From the NCBI RefSeq assembly GCF_000759475.1, contig NZ_CP009454.1, positions 3,844,001 to 3,908,000 on the forward strand: a stretch of 64,000 nucleotides of DNA, read 5' to 3'. The stretch comes from Pantoea rwandensis (GTDB taxonomy: Bacteria > Pseudomonadota > Gammaproteobacteria > Enterobacterales > Enterobacteriaceae). Under the pieces are notes generated by a model. That model searched no databases, was not told the origin of the DNA, and was given only the letters and a program-made list of their open reading frames with translations. Position numbers and translations under genes: made by a program. This document shows positions 7,492-15,196 of this stretch, one piece after another. Within the stretch, counting starts at the first letter, position 1, and each line of letters starts with the position of its first letter.

Positions 7492-7875
7492 ATGACACCT
7501 GAACATATTGATCGTCCTGCTGTGCTGGCTGAGGTAACCGCTGCGTTTTATCGCTATGAAGAAGCGCTGGTTAGCAACAATGTTGATGTGCTGGATGAGT
7601 TGTTCTGGCACGACGATCGCACCGTGCGTTTGGGCGCCGGGGAAAATCTGTATGGCATTGATGAGATCCGTGCATTTCGCGCTGCCCGTCCATCGAAGGG
7701 ATTGGATCGCACGCTACGTAATACGGTGATCACCACCTTTGGAGATGACTACGCGGTGTGCAGCACTGAGTTCACGCGTGAAGGCGTGGAGAAGATGGGT
7801 CGCCAGCAACAAACATGGGTGCGCATGCCTTACGGCTGGCGGATTGTCGCGGCGCAGGTGAGTTTAATGAGCTAG
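7492..7875 (+). CDS. hpxZ: AtzH/DUF3225-like protein of oxalurate catabolism
   Basis: This 127-residue protein of the SnoaL/NTF2-like fold corresponds to the DUF3225 (AtzH-like) family. Visible features are the helical YRYEEALVSNNVDVLDELFW segment, RTVRLGAGENLYG and the C-terminal strand QQQTWVRMPYGWRIVAAQVSLM. Relatives sit next to AtzE-type amidases in several pathways. The exact reaction of HpxZ is not established to my knowledge; an amidase acting on a small intermediate or an accessory role are both possible. It begins two bases after hpxY and ends the operon, convergent with hpxB. Confidence 0.82.
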   Translation: MTPEHIDRPAVLAEVTAAFYRYEEALVSNNVDVLDELFWHDDRTVRLGAGENLYGIDEIRAFRAARPSKGLDRTLRNTVITTFGDDYAVCSTEFTREGVEKMGRQQQTWVRMPYGWRIVAAQVSLMS

Positions 7876-7923
7876 CGTGATAAACCGATGCTCGTCAGTA
7901 TGACTAAACTGGCGTGGTCAGGC

Positions 7924-7950
7924 CCGGTACGACAGTTCATGTCGTACCGG
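7924..7950. terminator. Hairpin between convergent hpxZ and hpxB
   Basis: CCGGTACGAC and GTCGTACCGG form a perfect 10-bp stem with a seven-base loop. It lies between the stops of two converging operons and could end transcription from both sides, but neither strand has a run of T after the stem. Confidence 0.5.
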
Positions 7951-7982
7951 CCCAATGTGTCGGCGCGGAGTATCGCAGGTCG

Positions 7983-8942
7983 CTAAACAGCAGGAGCCGG
8001 GTGCGTCTCCATCCAGTGTTCAGCGATTTGCTGGCGCGTACAAATCCACACATTCTCATGCTGCTGGATATGGTCGAGGAAACGCTGCAAGGCGCGGAAT
8101 TTGCCCGGGCGGCCCAGCAGTCGACAGTGCATGCCAATCGACATCATCTTCGGCGCGGTGTCGCCCTCTTCATACAACACATCAAAGGTGTCACGCAGAT
8201 AGACAAAGAACTGCTCGGCGGTATTAAAACCCTGCGGCGAGGCGAAGCGCATATCGTTACATTCCAGCGTGTAAGGAATGATCAGATGGGGTTTCACCGT
8301 GCCATCCTGGCACGTTACCTGCGTCCAGAACGGAAGATCGTCGCCGTAGTAATCGCTGTCATAACTGAAGCCACCGTTCTCCACCACTAAGCGGCGGGTG
8401 TTGGGGCTGTCGCGACCGGTATACCAACCGGTGGGCGCTTTACCAAACAGATCGCGCAGTACATCCACCGCCTGCTGCATGTGCTGACGTTCGGTTTTGG
8501 CATCCATCGACTGATAATGGATCCAGCGCCAGCCATGACTGACTACGTCGTAATCCGCAGCTTTGATTGCGTCCACAATCTCCGGATGACGCGCCAGCGC
8601 CATCGCCACGCCGAAAACCGTTAATGGCAATCCGCGCTTCTGAAACTCGTTGTGAATGCGCCAAAAGCCTGCACGCGAACCGTATTCATAGAGAGAATCC
8701 ATCGACATATGGCGGTCGGCGTAGCTGGCGGCGCCAATGATATCGGACAGGAATTGCTCAGAACCTGCATCGCCGTGCAGCACGTTGTTTTCTGCCCCCT
8801 CTTCATAGTTGAGGACAAACTGCACCGCCACTTTCGCGTTGCCCGGCCACTGTGCGTGCGGCGGATGGTTAGCATAGCCAATCAGGTCACGCGGGTAGTT
8901 TTTGTTGAAGCTGTACTCTTTCTTTTCAGATACATCACTCAT
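7983..8942 (-). CDS. hpxB: Allantoinase of the PuuE (polysaccharide deacetylase-like) type
   Basis: The 319-residue protein belongs to the PuuE allantoinases, which share the polysaccharide deacetylase fold and are unrelated to the amidohydrolase-type AllB. Typical segments are NYPRDLIGYANHPPHAQWPGNAKVAVQFVLNYEEGAE near the N-terminus, YDVVSHGWRWIHYQ in the middle and DFPFWT/IPYTLECNDMRF-type residues further on. It opens the hydantoin ring of (S)-allantoin to allantoate in the cytoplasm. It is the last gene of hpxSAB, 34 bases after hpxA. Pairing with the racemase next to it allows both allantoin enantiomers to be used. Confidence 0.88.
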   Translation of the reverse strand: MSDVSEKKEYSFNKNYPRDLIGYANHPPHAQWPGNAKVAVQFVLNYEEGAENNVLHGDAGSEQFLSDIIGAASYADRHMSMDSLYEYGSRAGFWRIHNEFQKRGLPLTVFGVAMALARHPEIVDAIKAADYDVVSHGWRWIHYQSMDAKTERQHMQQAVDVLRDLFGKAPTGWYTGRDSPNTRRLVVENGGFSYDSDYYGDDLPFWTQVTCQDGTVKPHLIIPYTLECNDMRFASPQGFNTAEQFFVYLRDTFDVLYEEGDTAPKMMSIGMHCRLLGRPGKFRALQRFLDHIQQHENVWICTRQQIAEHWMETHPAPAV

Positions 8943-8976
8943 TCTGTAAATTCCTTAGTCAGTCCCCAACCAGCCC

Positions 8977-9708
8977 TTAGTTTAGGTGCTGAAATGCCCC
9001 GCTGAGCGCTTTTTCAATCGGGTAATCTAAATCCCCGTGTTTGCTGGTGCCAAAGCCGAGCGCCACCAGCGATTCCACCATTTTTACTGAAGCGCTGACA
9101 CCATCTATTACCGGCAAGCCCAACTCTTTCGTCAACTCTTGCGCCAGTGAGGCCATACCGCCACAGCCCAGCACTATCGCGCCACTGCCATCTTCTCGCT
9201 TCGCCTGAATGCAACGCTGGCGCACTTTTTCCTGCGCCACACCGCTGCCATCTTCCAGCGCCAGCACCGGAAGATCGATAGCGTGCAACGCCGCACAATG
9301 ATGGGTAAAGCCATATTGCTGCAGCAGATGGCGGGCAATCACCAGGGTGCGCGGTAGCGTTGTGACGATTGAAAAACGTGTCGCCACCAGCGTTGCCGTG
9401 TGCATCGCGGCTTCCGCAATACCGATCACCGGACCGCTGGCCAGTTCACGCGCGGCCAGCAACCCCGGATCGCCGAAGCAGGCAATAATGTGGCCACTCA
9501 CGCCCTGTGCTTTGCCTAGCTTGACCTGTTCCAGTACGCCGATTGCCGCAATGGCTTCATCGAAATGCCCTTCAATTGAAGGCACCCCCTCGCTCGGGCA
9601 CACGGCCAGGATTTCAGTACCTGGTGCCGCTACCGCTCGCGCGGCTGCACCGATTGTTTCTGTCATCGCCAGGCTGGTGTTGGGGTTGATCACTTGAATC
9701 AGGCTCAT
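8977..9708 (-). CDS. hpxA: Allantoin racemase, Asp/Glu/hydantoin racemase family
   Basis: This 243-residue cytoplasmic racemase has the family start MSLIQVINPNTS and the two expected catalytic cysteines, Cys77 in IIACFGDPG and Cys182 in IVLGCGGMAS. HpxA interconverts the enantiomers of allantoin so that the stereospecific allantoinase can use the whole pool. Its ATG overlaps the stop of hpxS by four bases, and hpxB follows. Hydantoin or aspartate racemase activity is the alternative within the family, but the hpxS and hpxB neighbours support allantoin. Confidence 0.86.
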   Translation of the reverse strand: MSLIQVINPNTSLAMTETIGAAARAVAAPGTEILAVCPSEGVPSIEGHFDEAIAAIGVLEQVKLGKAQGVSGHIIACFGDPGLLAARELASGPVIGIAEAAMHTATLVATRFSIVTTLPRTLVIARHLLQQYGFTHHCAALHAIDLPVLALEDGSGVAQEKVRQRCIQAKREDGSGAIVLGCGGMASLAQELTKELGLPVIDGVSASVKMVESLVALGFGTSKHGDLDYPIEKALSGAFQHLN

Positions 9709-10427
9709 GATGCAGCTCCATTGTGACCGGAAAATAACCGGGTGAAATCGGGTAACGTTTCGCCGCTGCGCTCAAAATGCAGGCTCGCCACGATATGTTC
9801 GAAATGATGCTGTAAGGCTGCGGTAAGCGCGGGAAGATCTTTCTGTCGCAGTAGATCCACCAGCCGATCATGATGATCGCAACGACATCCGCGCTGCCAG
9901 GGCGCACCATAGGCGGCAATCACTAATGATGAGCGCTGTGTCAGGCGCGTCACCATATCCGTCAGCACCTGATTACCGGAAATCGCCTGTAGCTGAATAT
10001 GAAAAGCCGCAGAGAGCCGAATTGCCGCTGCGCCATCGTGCTGTCCGTGTGCCTGCTGCTCTTCCTCAATGAGTGTGCTCAGGGCAGCAAGGTGCGGTGG
10101 CTGCACGTGAGCCAGCACCGCGGGCAAATTGGCGCACTCGAGTAAGCTGCGTGTGGCAAAGATATCGCGCGCCTCATCAACGCCCGGCGTGGCCACTTGT
10201 GCACCACGCCTGGGCGACAGGGTGATCATTTGCACCGCGGCGAGGCGCTGCAGCACCTTGCGAATGCCGGTTCGGCTCACACCAAACACTTCTGATAGTG
10301 CCTCTTCTGGCAATTTACTGCCCGGTGGCAGCTGATGTTCCACAATAGCGGTGAGTAACGCCTGATAGATGGGTTCGTCGCGATCATTCAGATCGGCCGC
10401 CGTTTTCTGGCCTGTTTCGCTCTTCAT
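9705..10427 (-). CDS. hpxS: GntR/FCD-family regulator of allantoin genes
   Basis: This 240-residue regulator has an N-terminal winged helix (EPIYQALLTAIVEHQLPPGSKLPEEALSEVFGVSRTGIRKVLQRLAAVQMI) and a C-terminal FCD ligand-binding domain (ARDIFATRSLLECANL ... SAAFHIQL ... HDRLVDLLRQKD). As I recall, HpxS of Klebsiella pneumoniae represses hpxSAB without allantoin and activates it with allantoin, binding tandem sites over the promoter. Here two GTATAC palindromes lie 22 bp apart just upstream. A GGAG sequence precedes the ATG. It is the first gene of the operon and overlaps hpxA by four bases, divergent from hpxC. Confidence 0.86.
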   Translation of the reverse strand: MKSETGQKTAADLNDRDEPIYQALLTAIVEHQLPPGSKLPEEALSEVFGVSRTGIRKVLQRLAAVQMITLSPRRGAQVATPGVDEARDIFATRSLLECANLPAVLAHVQPPHLAALSTLIEEEQQAHGQHDGAAAIRLSAAFHIQLQAISGNQVLTDMVTRLTQRSSLVIAAYGAPWQRGCRCDHHDRLVDLLRQKDLPALTAALQHHFEHIVASLHFERSGETLPDFTRLFSGHNGAAS

Positions 10428-10443
10428 TACCTGCTCCGGTCAG

Positions 10444-10459
10444 TGACTGTGCACAGTCA
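10444..10459. promoter_or_regulatory. Perfect 16-bp palindrome in the hpxS leader
   Basis: TGACTGTGCACAGTCA is its own reverse complement. It lies between the putative hpxSAB promoter and the hpxS start codon, so a protein bound here would act as a roadblock for hpxSAB. It does not have the GCACC-N5-GGTGC layout of NtrC and differs from the neighbouring GTATAC sites. The binding protein is unknown. Confidence 0.5.
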
Positions 10460-10462
10460 TAT

Positions 10463-10493
10463 CGTATACGTGAAATTAATTTTTTGTATACAA
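10463..10493. promoter_or_regulatory. Tandem HpxS operator candidates
   Basis: CGTATACG (10463-10470) and TTGTATACAA (10484-10493) are palindromes sharing the core GTATAC, with centres 22 bp apart, so they lie on one face of the helix. TTGTATACAA is a typical operator for GntR regulators of the FCD subfamily. Read on the minus strand the right site would overlap a -35 element and the left site a -10 element of hpxSAB. This matches the two tandem HpxS sites described for Klebsiella. Confidence 0.65.
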
Positions 10494-10504
10494 GAAATCA
10501 ATTC

Positions 10505-10520
10505 TGGCCTGGATCCTGCA
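10505..10520 (+). promoter_or_regulatory. Sigma-54 promoter candidate for hpxC
   Basis: TGGCCTGGATCCTGCA has GG and GC separated by ten bases but departs from the sigma-54 consensus at three other positions, so it is the weakest of the three candidates in this cluster. Transcription would start near 10531, about 43 bases before the hpxC ATG. Confidence 0.4.
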
Positions 10521-10573
10521 ATACCGTTTCACGTTGTGATTAATTTTCCCATGTTGTGAGAGGAGCAGGTTTC

Positions 10574-12067
10574 ATGCCAAATCATTCTGAAGTGACCTCC
10601 GGGGTGGCCTCTGGAGCCAACGCCCACTACAGTCCACGCCTGTGTAACGAGGATCTGGCGCCGACGCGCGACCAGAATTGGTCGTGGTATAACATTTTCT
10701 CTTTCTGGATGTCGGATGTGCACAGCATGGGCGGCTATGTGGTCGCCGCCAGCTTCTTTACCCTGGGACTGGCGAGCTGGCAGGTACTGCTTTGTCTGTT
10801 AGTGGGTATCTGCATCGTGCAGCTGTGTGCCAATCTCGTCGCCAAACCGAGTCAGATGGCAGGCGTACCTTACGCGGTGATTTCACGGCAGGCATTCGGC
10901 GTGTTTGGTGCCAATATCCCCGCGGTGATTCGCGGCCTGATCGCCTTCGCCTGGTATGGCATTCAAACCTACTTAGCTGCCAACGCACTAATGCTGGTGC
11001 TGCTGAAGTTCTTCCCTTCACTGAGTGGCATGACGCAAAGCAGCTGGCTGGGATTATCTCAACTGGGCTGGTGCTGTTTCGGTGTGATGTGGTTCCTGCA
11101 GGCCATGGTGTTCTGGCACGGCATGAGCGCGATTAAACGCTTTATCGATGTGGCGGGTCCGGCTGTCTACGTGGTGATGGTGGCGCTAGCGGGCTGGATT
11201 GTATACAAAACCGGCTTTGACGGTATCTCCTTTACGCTGGCCAGCAAGCAGTTGAGCACTGGTGAGCAAACCTGGCAGATGATCACCGCCACCGCATTAG
11301 TGGTCTCCTATTTCTCCGGTCCACTGCTCAACTTTGGTGACTTCTCTCGCTACGGCAAAAGCATGGGGGAAATCCGCCGGGGTAACCGCTGGGGCCTGCC
11401 GTTTAACTTTCTGCTGTTCTCGATTGTCACCGTGGTGATCGTGTCGGGTACGCAGTCGCTGTTCGGCCGCATGATTACCGATCCGATTGAGACCGTGAGC
11501 ATGGTTGGCAATGATGTCGCCGTCGCGATTGGTTTACTCACCATGATTATCGCCACTATCGGCATCAACATCGTGGCAAACTTTGTTTCCCCGGCGTTCG
11601 ACTTCTCAAACTGCTCACCGCAGAAAATCAGTTTCCGTACCGGCGGAATGATTGCCGCAGTGGGTTCTGTACTGCTGACGCCATGGAATCTGTTCCAGTC
11701 ACCGGAGTTGATTCATTACACGCTGGATGTGCTGGGCTCCTTTATCGGACCGCTGTTTGGCATTTTGGTGGCCGATTTCTATCTGATTAAGCGCAGCAAG
11801 GTTTACGTGGACGACCTGTTTGATGACACGCCAAAGGGACGCTACTGGTATCGCGGTGGCTTTAACCCGAAAGCGATTGCTGCACTGCTGCCGTCGGTAG
11901 GTATTTGCCTGGTGATCAGCTTTATTCCGTCACTGCATGCTGTTGCAAACTTCAGCTGGTTTATTGGTGTGGCATTAGGTGCGGGTTGCTATCGCTGGCT
12001 GGCACGCGCCGATCGTGAAGTCTCTGTGGGTACTTACCGTCAGGAAGTGGCGGTGCAGAAGGATTGA
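10574..12067 (+). CDS. hpxC: Allantoin permease, NCS1 family
   Basis: This 497-residue inner-membrane transporter of the nucleobase-cation-symport-1 family has about twelve hydrophobic segments. Near the N-terminus, LCNEDLAPTRDQNWSWYNIFSFWMSDVHSMGGY is the typical NCS1 entry motif. Relatives take up allantoin, hydantoins or cytosine with a cation. The genes next door point to allantoin. The ATG at 10574 is preferred to a GTG at 10556 because AGGAG lies eight bases upstream of it. It is divergent from hpxSAB and ends at a strong hairpin before the tRNA-Asp gene. In Klebsiella hpxC is a separate unit; the same seems true here. Confidence 0.87.
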   Translation: MPNHSEVTSGVASGANAHYSPRLCNEDLAPTRDQNWSWYNIFSFWMSDVHSMGGYVVAASFFTLGLASWQVLLCLLVGICIVQLCANLVAKPSQMAGVPYAVISRQAFGVFGANIPAVIRGLIAFAWYGIQTYLAANALMLVLLKFFPSLSGMTQSSWLGLSQLGWCCFGVMWFLQAMVFWHGMSAIKRFIDVAGPAVYVVMVALAGWIVYKTGFDGISFTLASKQLSTGEQTWQMITATALVVSYFSGPLLNFGDFSRYGKSMGEIRRGNRWGLPFNFLLFSIVTVVIVSGTQSLFGRMITDPIETVSMVGNDVAVAIGLLTMIIATIGINIVANFVSPAFDFSNCSPQKISFRTGGMIAAVGSVLLTPWNLFQSPELIHYTLDVLGSFIGPLFGILVADFYLIKRSKVYVDDLFDDTPKGRYWYRGGFNPKAIAALLPSVGICLVISFIPSLHAVANFSWFIGVALGAGCYRWLARADREVSVGTYRQEVAVQKD

Positions 12068-12107
12068 TCTAATGATCAGGTTGGCGCCGATGCCAGCCTG
12101 AAAAAGC

Positions 12108-12140
12108 AAAAAGCCGATGCATTTCTGCATCGGCTTCTTT
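12108..12140. terminator. Bidirectional terminator between hpxC and tRNA-Asp
   Basis: AAGCCGATGCA, a four-base loop and TGCATCGGCTT form an 11-bp perfect stem. The plus-strand tail is CTTTAAT and the minus-strand tail TTTGCTTTTT, so it can serve both the permease gene and the converging tRNA gene. Confidence 0.8.
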
Positions 12141-12146
12141 AATGAT

Positions 12147-12223
12147 TGGCGGAACGGACGGGGCTCGAACCCGCGACCCCCTGCGTGACAGGCAGGTATT
12201 CTAACCAACTGAACTACCGCTCC
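12147..12223 (-). tRNA. aspV: tRNA-Asp (anticodon GTC), aspV position
   Basis: On the minus strand the 77-base sequence runs from GGAGCGGTAGTTCAG to CCGTTCCGCCA, with anticodon GTC in CCTGTCACG and an encoded CCA end. Acceptor, D, anticodon and T stems all pair. It follows dnaQ as aspV does in E. coli and is identical to the tRNA-Asp at the end of the rRNA operon. It borders the hpx block. Confidence 0.95.
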
Positions 12224-12253
12224 GCGCTTTGTTCCCCGTCGAGAACGAGGCGA

Positions 12254-12282
12254 ATATTAATGGCAGCCTTATGAACCGTCAA
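12254..12282 (-). promoter_or_regulatory. Sigma-70 promoter of the tRNA-Asp gene
   Basis: On the minus strand TTGACG (12282-12277) and TAATAT (12259-12254) are separated by 17 bases. The -10 ends 30 bases before the mature tRNA 5' end. Confidence 0.75.
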
Positions 12283-12357
12283 TGCTTTTTCTGAGGGAAT
12301 GAATCGTTTGCCGATTTTTTCGACTTAACGTTGCTTTTCCACGCAAATTCAGCCCAT

Positions 12358-13089
12358 TCAGGCACGCCACAGGCAGCTTCCGCCCTTCTTCAGCACCAAA
12401 TCCAGACGACTTTCATGTGCGATGATCTCATCATCGCTGGCGTTGACCACGCGTAATCCTGAACTCGGACGCACAATGCGCTGGATGTTATCGCCGGTAT
12501 TTTGGCTGTTCTGATCGACATCCGCGGAGAAGGCCAGCGAAGTTTGGCCGCCCGTCATCATCAGGAACACTTCCGCCAGGATTTCGGCATCGAGCAATGC
12601 GCCGTGCAGCGTTCGTTTGCTGTTGTCGATTTCGTAACGATTACAGAGCGCATCAAGGCTGTTGCGCTTGCCTGGATACATTTTACGCGCCATCGCCAGG
12701 CTATCCGTCACCTGACAGAAGGTGTCGGTTTTGCCGATGTCGCGCTTCAGCATGCCAAACTCATAGTCCATAAAGCCGATATCGAACGAGGCGTTGTGGA
12801 TCACCAACTCCGCACCACGGATGTATTCCAGGAATTCATCAGCGATGTCTGCAAACATGGGCTTATCGGCAAGAAACTCATCGGCAATACCGTGTACACC
12901 AAAGGCTTCCGGATCCACCAGCCGATCGGGCTTGAGATACATATGGAAGTTGTTGCCGGTCAGGCGACGGTTAATGACCTCAACCGCACCGATTTCAATG
13001 ATGCGATGTCCTTCATAGTGCACACCGATCATGTTCATGCCGGTGGTTTCGGTATCGAGGACGATCTGGCGGTTATTTGCAGTGCTCAT
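12358..13089 (-). CDS. dnaQ: DNA polymerase III epsilon subunit (3'-5' proofreading exonuclease)
   Basis: This 243-residue protein, the same length as E. coli DnaQ, has an N-terminal DEDDh exonuclease domain with Asp12 and Glu14 in LDTETTG, the middle motif HNASFDIGFMDYEF and the C-terminal motif TLHGALLDAEILAEV. The last 50 or so residues, ending KKGGSCLWRA, are the segment that binds the alpha subunit. It removes misincorporated bases during replication as part of the alpha-epsilon-theta core. It is divergent from rnhA across 53 bases, so their promoters overlap, and tRNA-Asp follows in the same direction. The alpha subunit dnaE is also in this window. Confidence 0.97.
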   Translation of the reverse strand: MSTANNRQIVLDTETTGMNMIGVHYEGHRIIEIGAVEVINRRLTGNNFHMYLKPDRLVDPEAFGVHGIADEFLADKPMFADIADEFLEYIRGAELVIHNASFDIGFMDYEFGMLKRDIGKTDTFCQVTDSLAMARKMYPGKRNSLDALCNRYEIDNSKRTLHGALLDAEILAEVFLMMTGGQTSLAFSADVDQNSQNTGDNIQRIVRPSSGLRVVNASDDEIIAHESRLDLVLKKGGSCLWRA

Positions 13090-13142
13090 AGGACTCGTTT
13101 TATGTCAGACTTGGCGTTTTGTCAGAAGGAAGTCTACCAGAG

Positions 13143-13610
13143 ATGCGCAAACAGGTAGAGATATTCACCGATGGATCCTGCCTGGGCAATCCCGGCCCCG
13201 GCGGTTACGGCGTCATTTTACGCTATGGCGCGCATGAAAAAGAGTTTAGCACCGGCTATCGACTCACCACCAACAACCGCATGGAAATGATGGCGGCGAT
13301 TGTGGCGTTAGAAGCGTTAACGCAGCCCTGCGAAGTGGTGCTCAGCACCGACAGTCAATATGTGCGTCAGGGCATCACCAGCTGGATCCATAACTGGAAA
13401 AAGCGCGGCTGGAAAACGGCCGATAAAAAGCCGGTGAAAAATGTCGATCTCTGGAAGCGACTCGATCTTGCGCTCAGCCACCATGAAATCAAGTGGGAAT
13501 GGGTAAAAGGCCACGCCGGTCACCCGGAAAATGAACGCTGCGATGAACTGGCGCGCAGCGCGGCCGGTCATCCCACGCAGGATGATGTTGGCTATCAGGT
13601 CGAATCCTGA
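13143..13610 (+). CDS. rnhA: Ribonuclease HI
   Basis: This 155-residue enzyme hydrolyses the RNA strand of RNA-DNA hybrids in the cytoplasm. The four carboxylates of the active site fall exactly at Asp10 ([15 protein letters not shown]), Glu48 ([10 protein letters not shown]), Asp70 (STDSQYV) and Asp134 ([10 protein letters not shown]). The basic protrusion [20 protein letters not shown] is intact. The ATG at 13143 gives the same length as the E. coli enzyme; an upstream TTG at 13119 is not needed. It is divergent from dnaQ and convergent with yafS, whose stop region it overlaps by 16 bases. Confidence 0.97.
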   Translation: MRKQVEIFTDGSCLGNPGPGGYGVILRYGAHEKEFSTGYRLTTNNRMEMMAAIVALEALTQPCEVVLSTDSQYVRQGITSWIHNWKKRGWKTADKKPVKNVDLWKRLDLALSHHEIKWEWVKGHAGHPENERCDELARSAAGHPTQDDVGYQVES

Positions 13611-14329
13611 TCCTTCACTTCACGAAACTGGCGCGTGGCATTTACCGTTTGCCTGACCTGCGCTTTGTTTAAGCTCTTCTTCGCTTTGGTGGGCGTTAAT
13701 GGGAATGTTCGTTTGCGTGCCACCACAATGTTCAGACATCCCAGCGCGGGCAGGTGCGCACTGATCACTTTGCCGCCCTGCCGATGCCACGGCACCACTT
13801 GAAAACGGGTGCGATAAACCACTTCATAGTTGAGCAGGCTGAGCCAGTCGAGCAAGCGTACCTGGCTGAACATGCGTCCGCTCCATGGCGCGCGGGCGTG
13901 CAAACCCGGGATACCTTTGCTGATACCGAGCAGGCTGAACGGGTTGAACCCGCTGATAATCATCCAACCATCGTCAATCAGGACGCGATCCACTTCTCGT
14001 AGCACGCGATGGGGATCCTGACTCCACGCCAGGGTATGCGCCATCAGGCAGGCATCAATCGATTTCGCTTCAAAAGGTAATTGCGTGGTATTGGCGATCA
14101 CCTGCAAGTCATCGCCCTCAATGCCCACATTTACCTGATGCGATATGGCACACTGGCTGGTATTGATTTCTGCGCTAAGGCTGCCAAGTTTAAGCATATG
14201 AAAGCCATACAGCTTTCCAAGGTAAGGCTGCAACTGCTGCGTGAGTGCATCGCGAAAATAATCGCCCCATGGCATATCGCGCCAGGAGCGCGGCGCAGTC
14301 AGAATTTGGCGTGTTTTCGCTGGCTTCAT
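13595..14329 (-). CDS. yafS: Predicted SAM-dependent methyltransferase YafS
   Basis: This 244-residue protein has the class I methyltransferase fold of the UbiE/type 11 group. A weak SAM-binding start [19 protein letters not shown] is followed by [51 protein letters not shown], the usual post-I motifs. The substrate is unknown. It lies between rnhA and gloB as in E. coli, divergent from gloB across about 40 bases. The basic C-terminal tail ([23 protein letters not shown]) is not part of the fold. Confidence 0.85.
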   Translation of the reverse strand: MKPAKTRQILTAPRSWRDMPWGDYFRDALTQQLQPYLGKLYGFHMLKLGSLSAEINTSQCAISHQVNVGIEGDDLQVIANTTQLPFEAKSIDACLMAHTLAWSQDPHRVLREVDRVLIDDGWMIISGFNPFSLLGISKGIPGLHARAPWSGRMFSQVRLLDWLSLLNYEVVYRTRFQVVPWHRQGGKVISAHLPALGCLNIVVARKRTFPLTPTKAKKSLNKAQVRQTVNATRQFREVKDQDST

Positions 14330-14369
14330 GCTCTACCATCATCCTTTTTCTACGACCTGAGAGGTGTTT

Positions 14370-15125
14370 ATGAATCTTACCAGTATTCCCGCGTTGCAGG
14401 ATAACTACATCTGGACACTGACGGACGATGATAAAAACTGCCTGATAGTCGATCCCGGCGAGGCTCAACCGGTGCTGGATAAAATCAGAGTCAACAAGTG
14501 GCAACCGGTGGCCATTTTGCTCACGCATCATCATCACGACCACGTCGACGGTGTCGCCGAGTTACTGCAACACTATCCCGATATGGCGGTTTACGGGCCA
14601 GAGGAAACGGCGGATAAGGGGGCAAAACATATCGTCGCCGAGAATGATGAATTTACCCTGCTTGGGCTAAATTTCCGTGTCATCGCAACACCCGGACACA
14701 CTTTAGGACATATCTCATATTTCAGTTCACCTTATCTTTTCTGTGGTGACACGATGTTTTCTGGCGGTTGTGGAAGATTATTTGAAGGCACAGCAGAACA
14801 AATGTTTGATTCATTTCAAAAGCTTAATAAACTTCCTGCAGACACCCTGATTTGTTGCGCTCATGAGTACACTTTATCCAATATGAAGTTTGCTGCGGCT
14901 ATTCTGCCTCATGACCCCAAAATTTTGGCAAGGTATCAGCAAATTAAGGACTTACGCGCAGAAAACCGCATCACTTTGCCAACAAAATTGGCCTTAGAGC
15001 GAGAAATAAATTTATTTCTCCGAACGCAAGATGCTGATTTACAAAAGGCTTTAGGGACTAATGTTACTTCCTCTCCGTTATGGCAAACTTTCGCTGATCT
15101 ACGCGGGAAGAAAGACCGTTTTTGA
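14370..15125 (+). CDS. gloB: Hydroxyacylglutathione hydrolase (glyoxalase II)
   Basis: This 251-residue metallo-beta-lactamase-fold enzyme hydrolyses S-D-lactoylglutathione to lactate and glutathione in methylglyoxal detoxification. The binuclear metal motif [10 protein letters not shown], the further ligands in TPGHTLGH and [13 protein letters not shown], and the C-terminal [13 protein letters not shown] are all present. The ATG at 14370 follows GAGAGG by a good distance and gives the E. coli length. From about 14,700 onward base composition falls to roughly 40% G+C (170 of 420 by hand count over 14701-15120) while the first 300 bases are above 50%. The protein stays intact, so this looks like a recombinant segment rather than decay. 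Confidence 0.94.
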   Translation: MNLTSIPALQDNYIWTLTDDDKNCLIVDPGEAQPVLDKIRVNKWQPVAILLTHHHHDHVDGVAELLQHYPDMAVYGPEETADKGAKHIVAENDEFTLLGLNFRVIATPGHTLGHISYFSSPYLFCGDTMFSGGCGRLFEGTAEQMFDSFQKLNKLPADTLICCAHEYTLSNMKFAAAILPHDPKILARYQQIKDLRAENRITLPTKLALEREINLFLRTQDADLQKALGTNVTSSPLWQTFADLRGKKDRF

Positions 15126-15196
15126 TATTTAAGGTTGTGTTGTGTGTACCCCTAACGTATAGTTGCTCGTCTTTTAAGCGAACTATTGACACACAC

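Noticed and set aside
10444..10459. NtrC site at the TGACTGTGCACAGTCA palindrome
   Set aside because: NtrC needs GCACC and GGTGC halves separated by about five bases; here TGTGCACA has no spacer and the outer bases do not match.
10551..10573. Earlier starts for hpxC (GTG at 10556, ATG at 10551)
   Set aside because: The ATG at 10551 is out of frame and the GTG has no ribosome binding site, whereas ATG 10574 is preceded by AGGAG at a good distance.
10428..10573. NAC site (ATA-N9-TAT) between the HpxS operators
   Set aside because: I looked for the pattern between and around the GTATAC sites and found no full match, so NAC control cannot be claimed from sequence.
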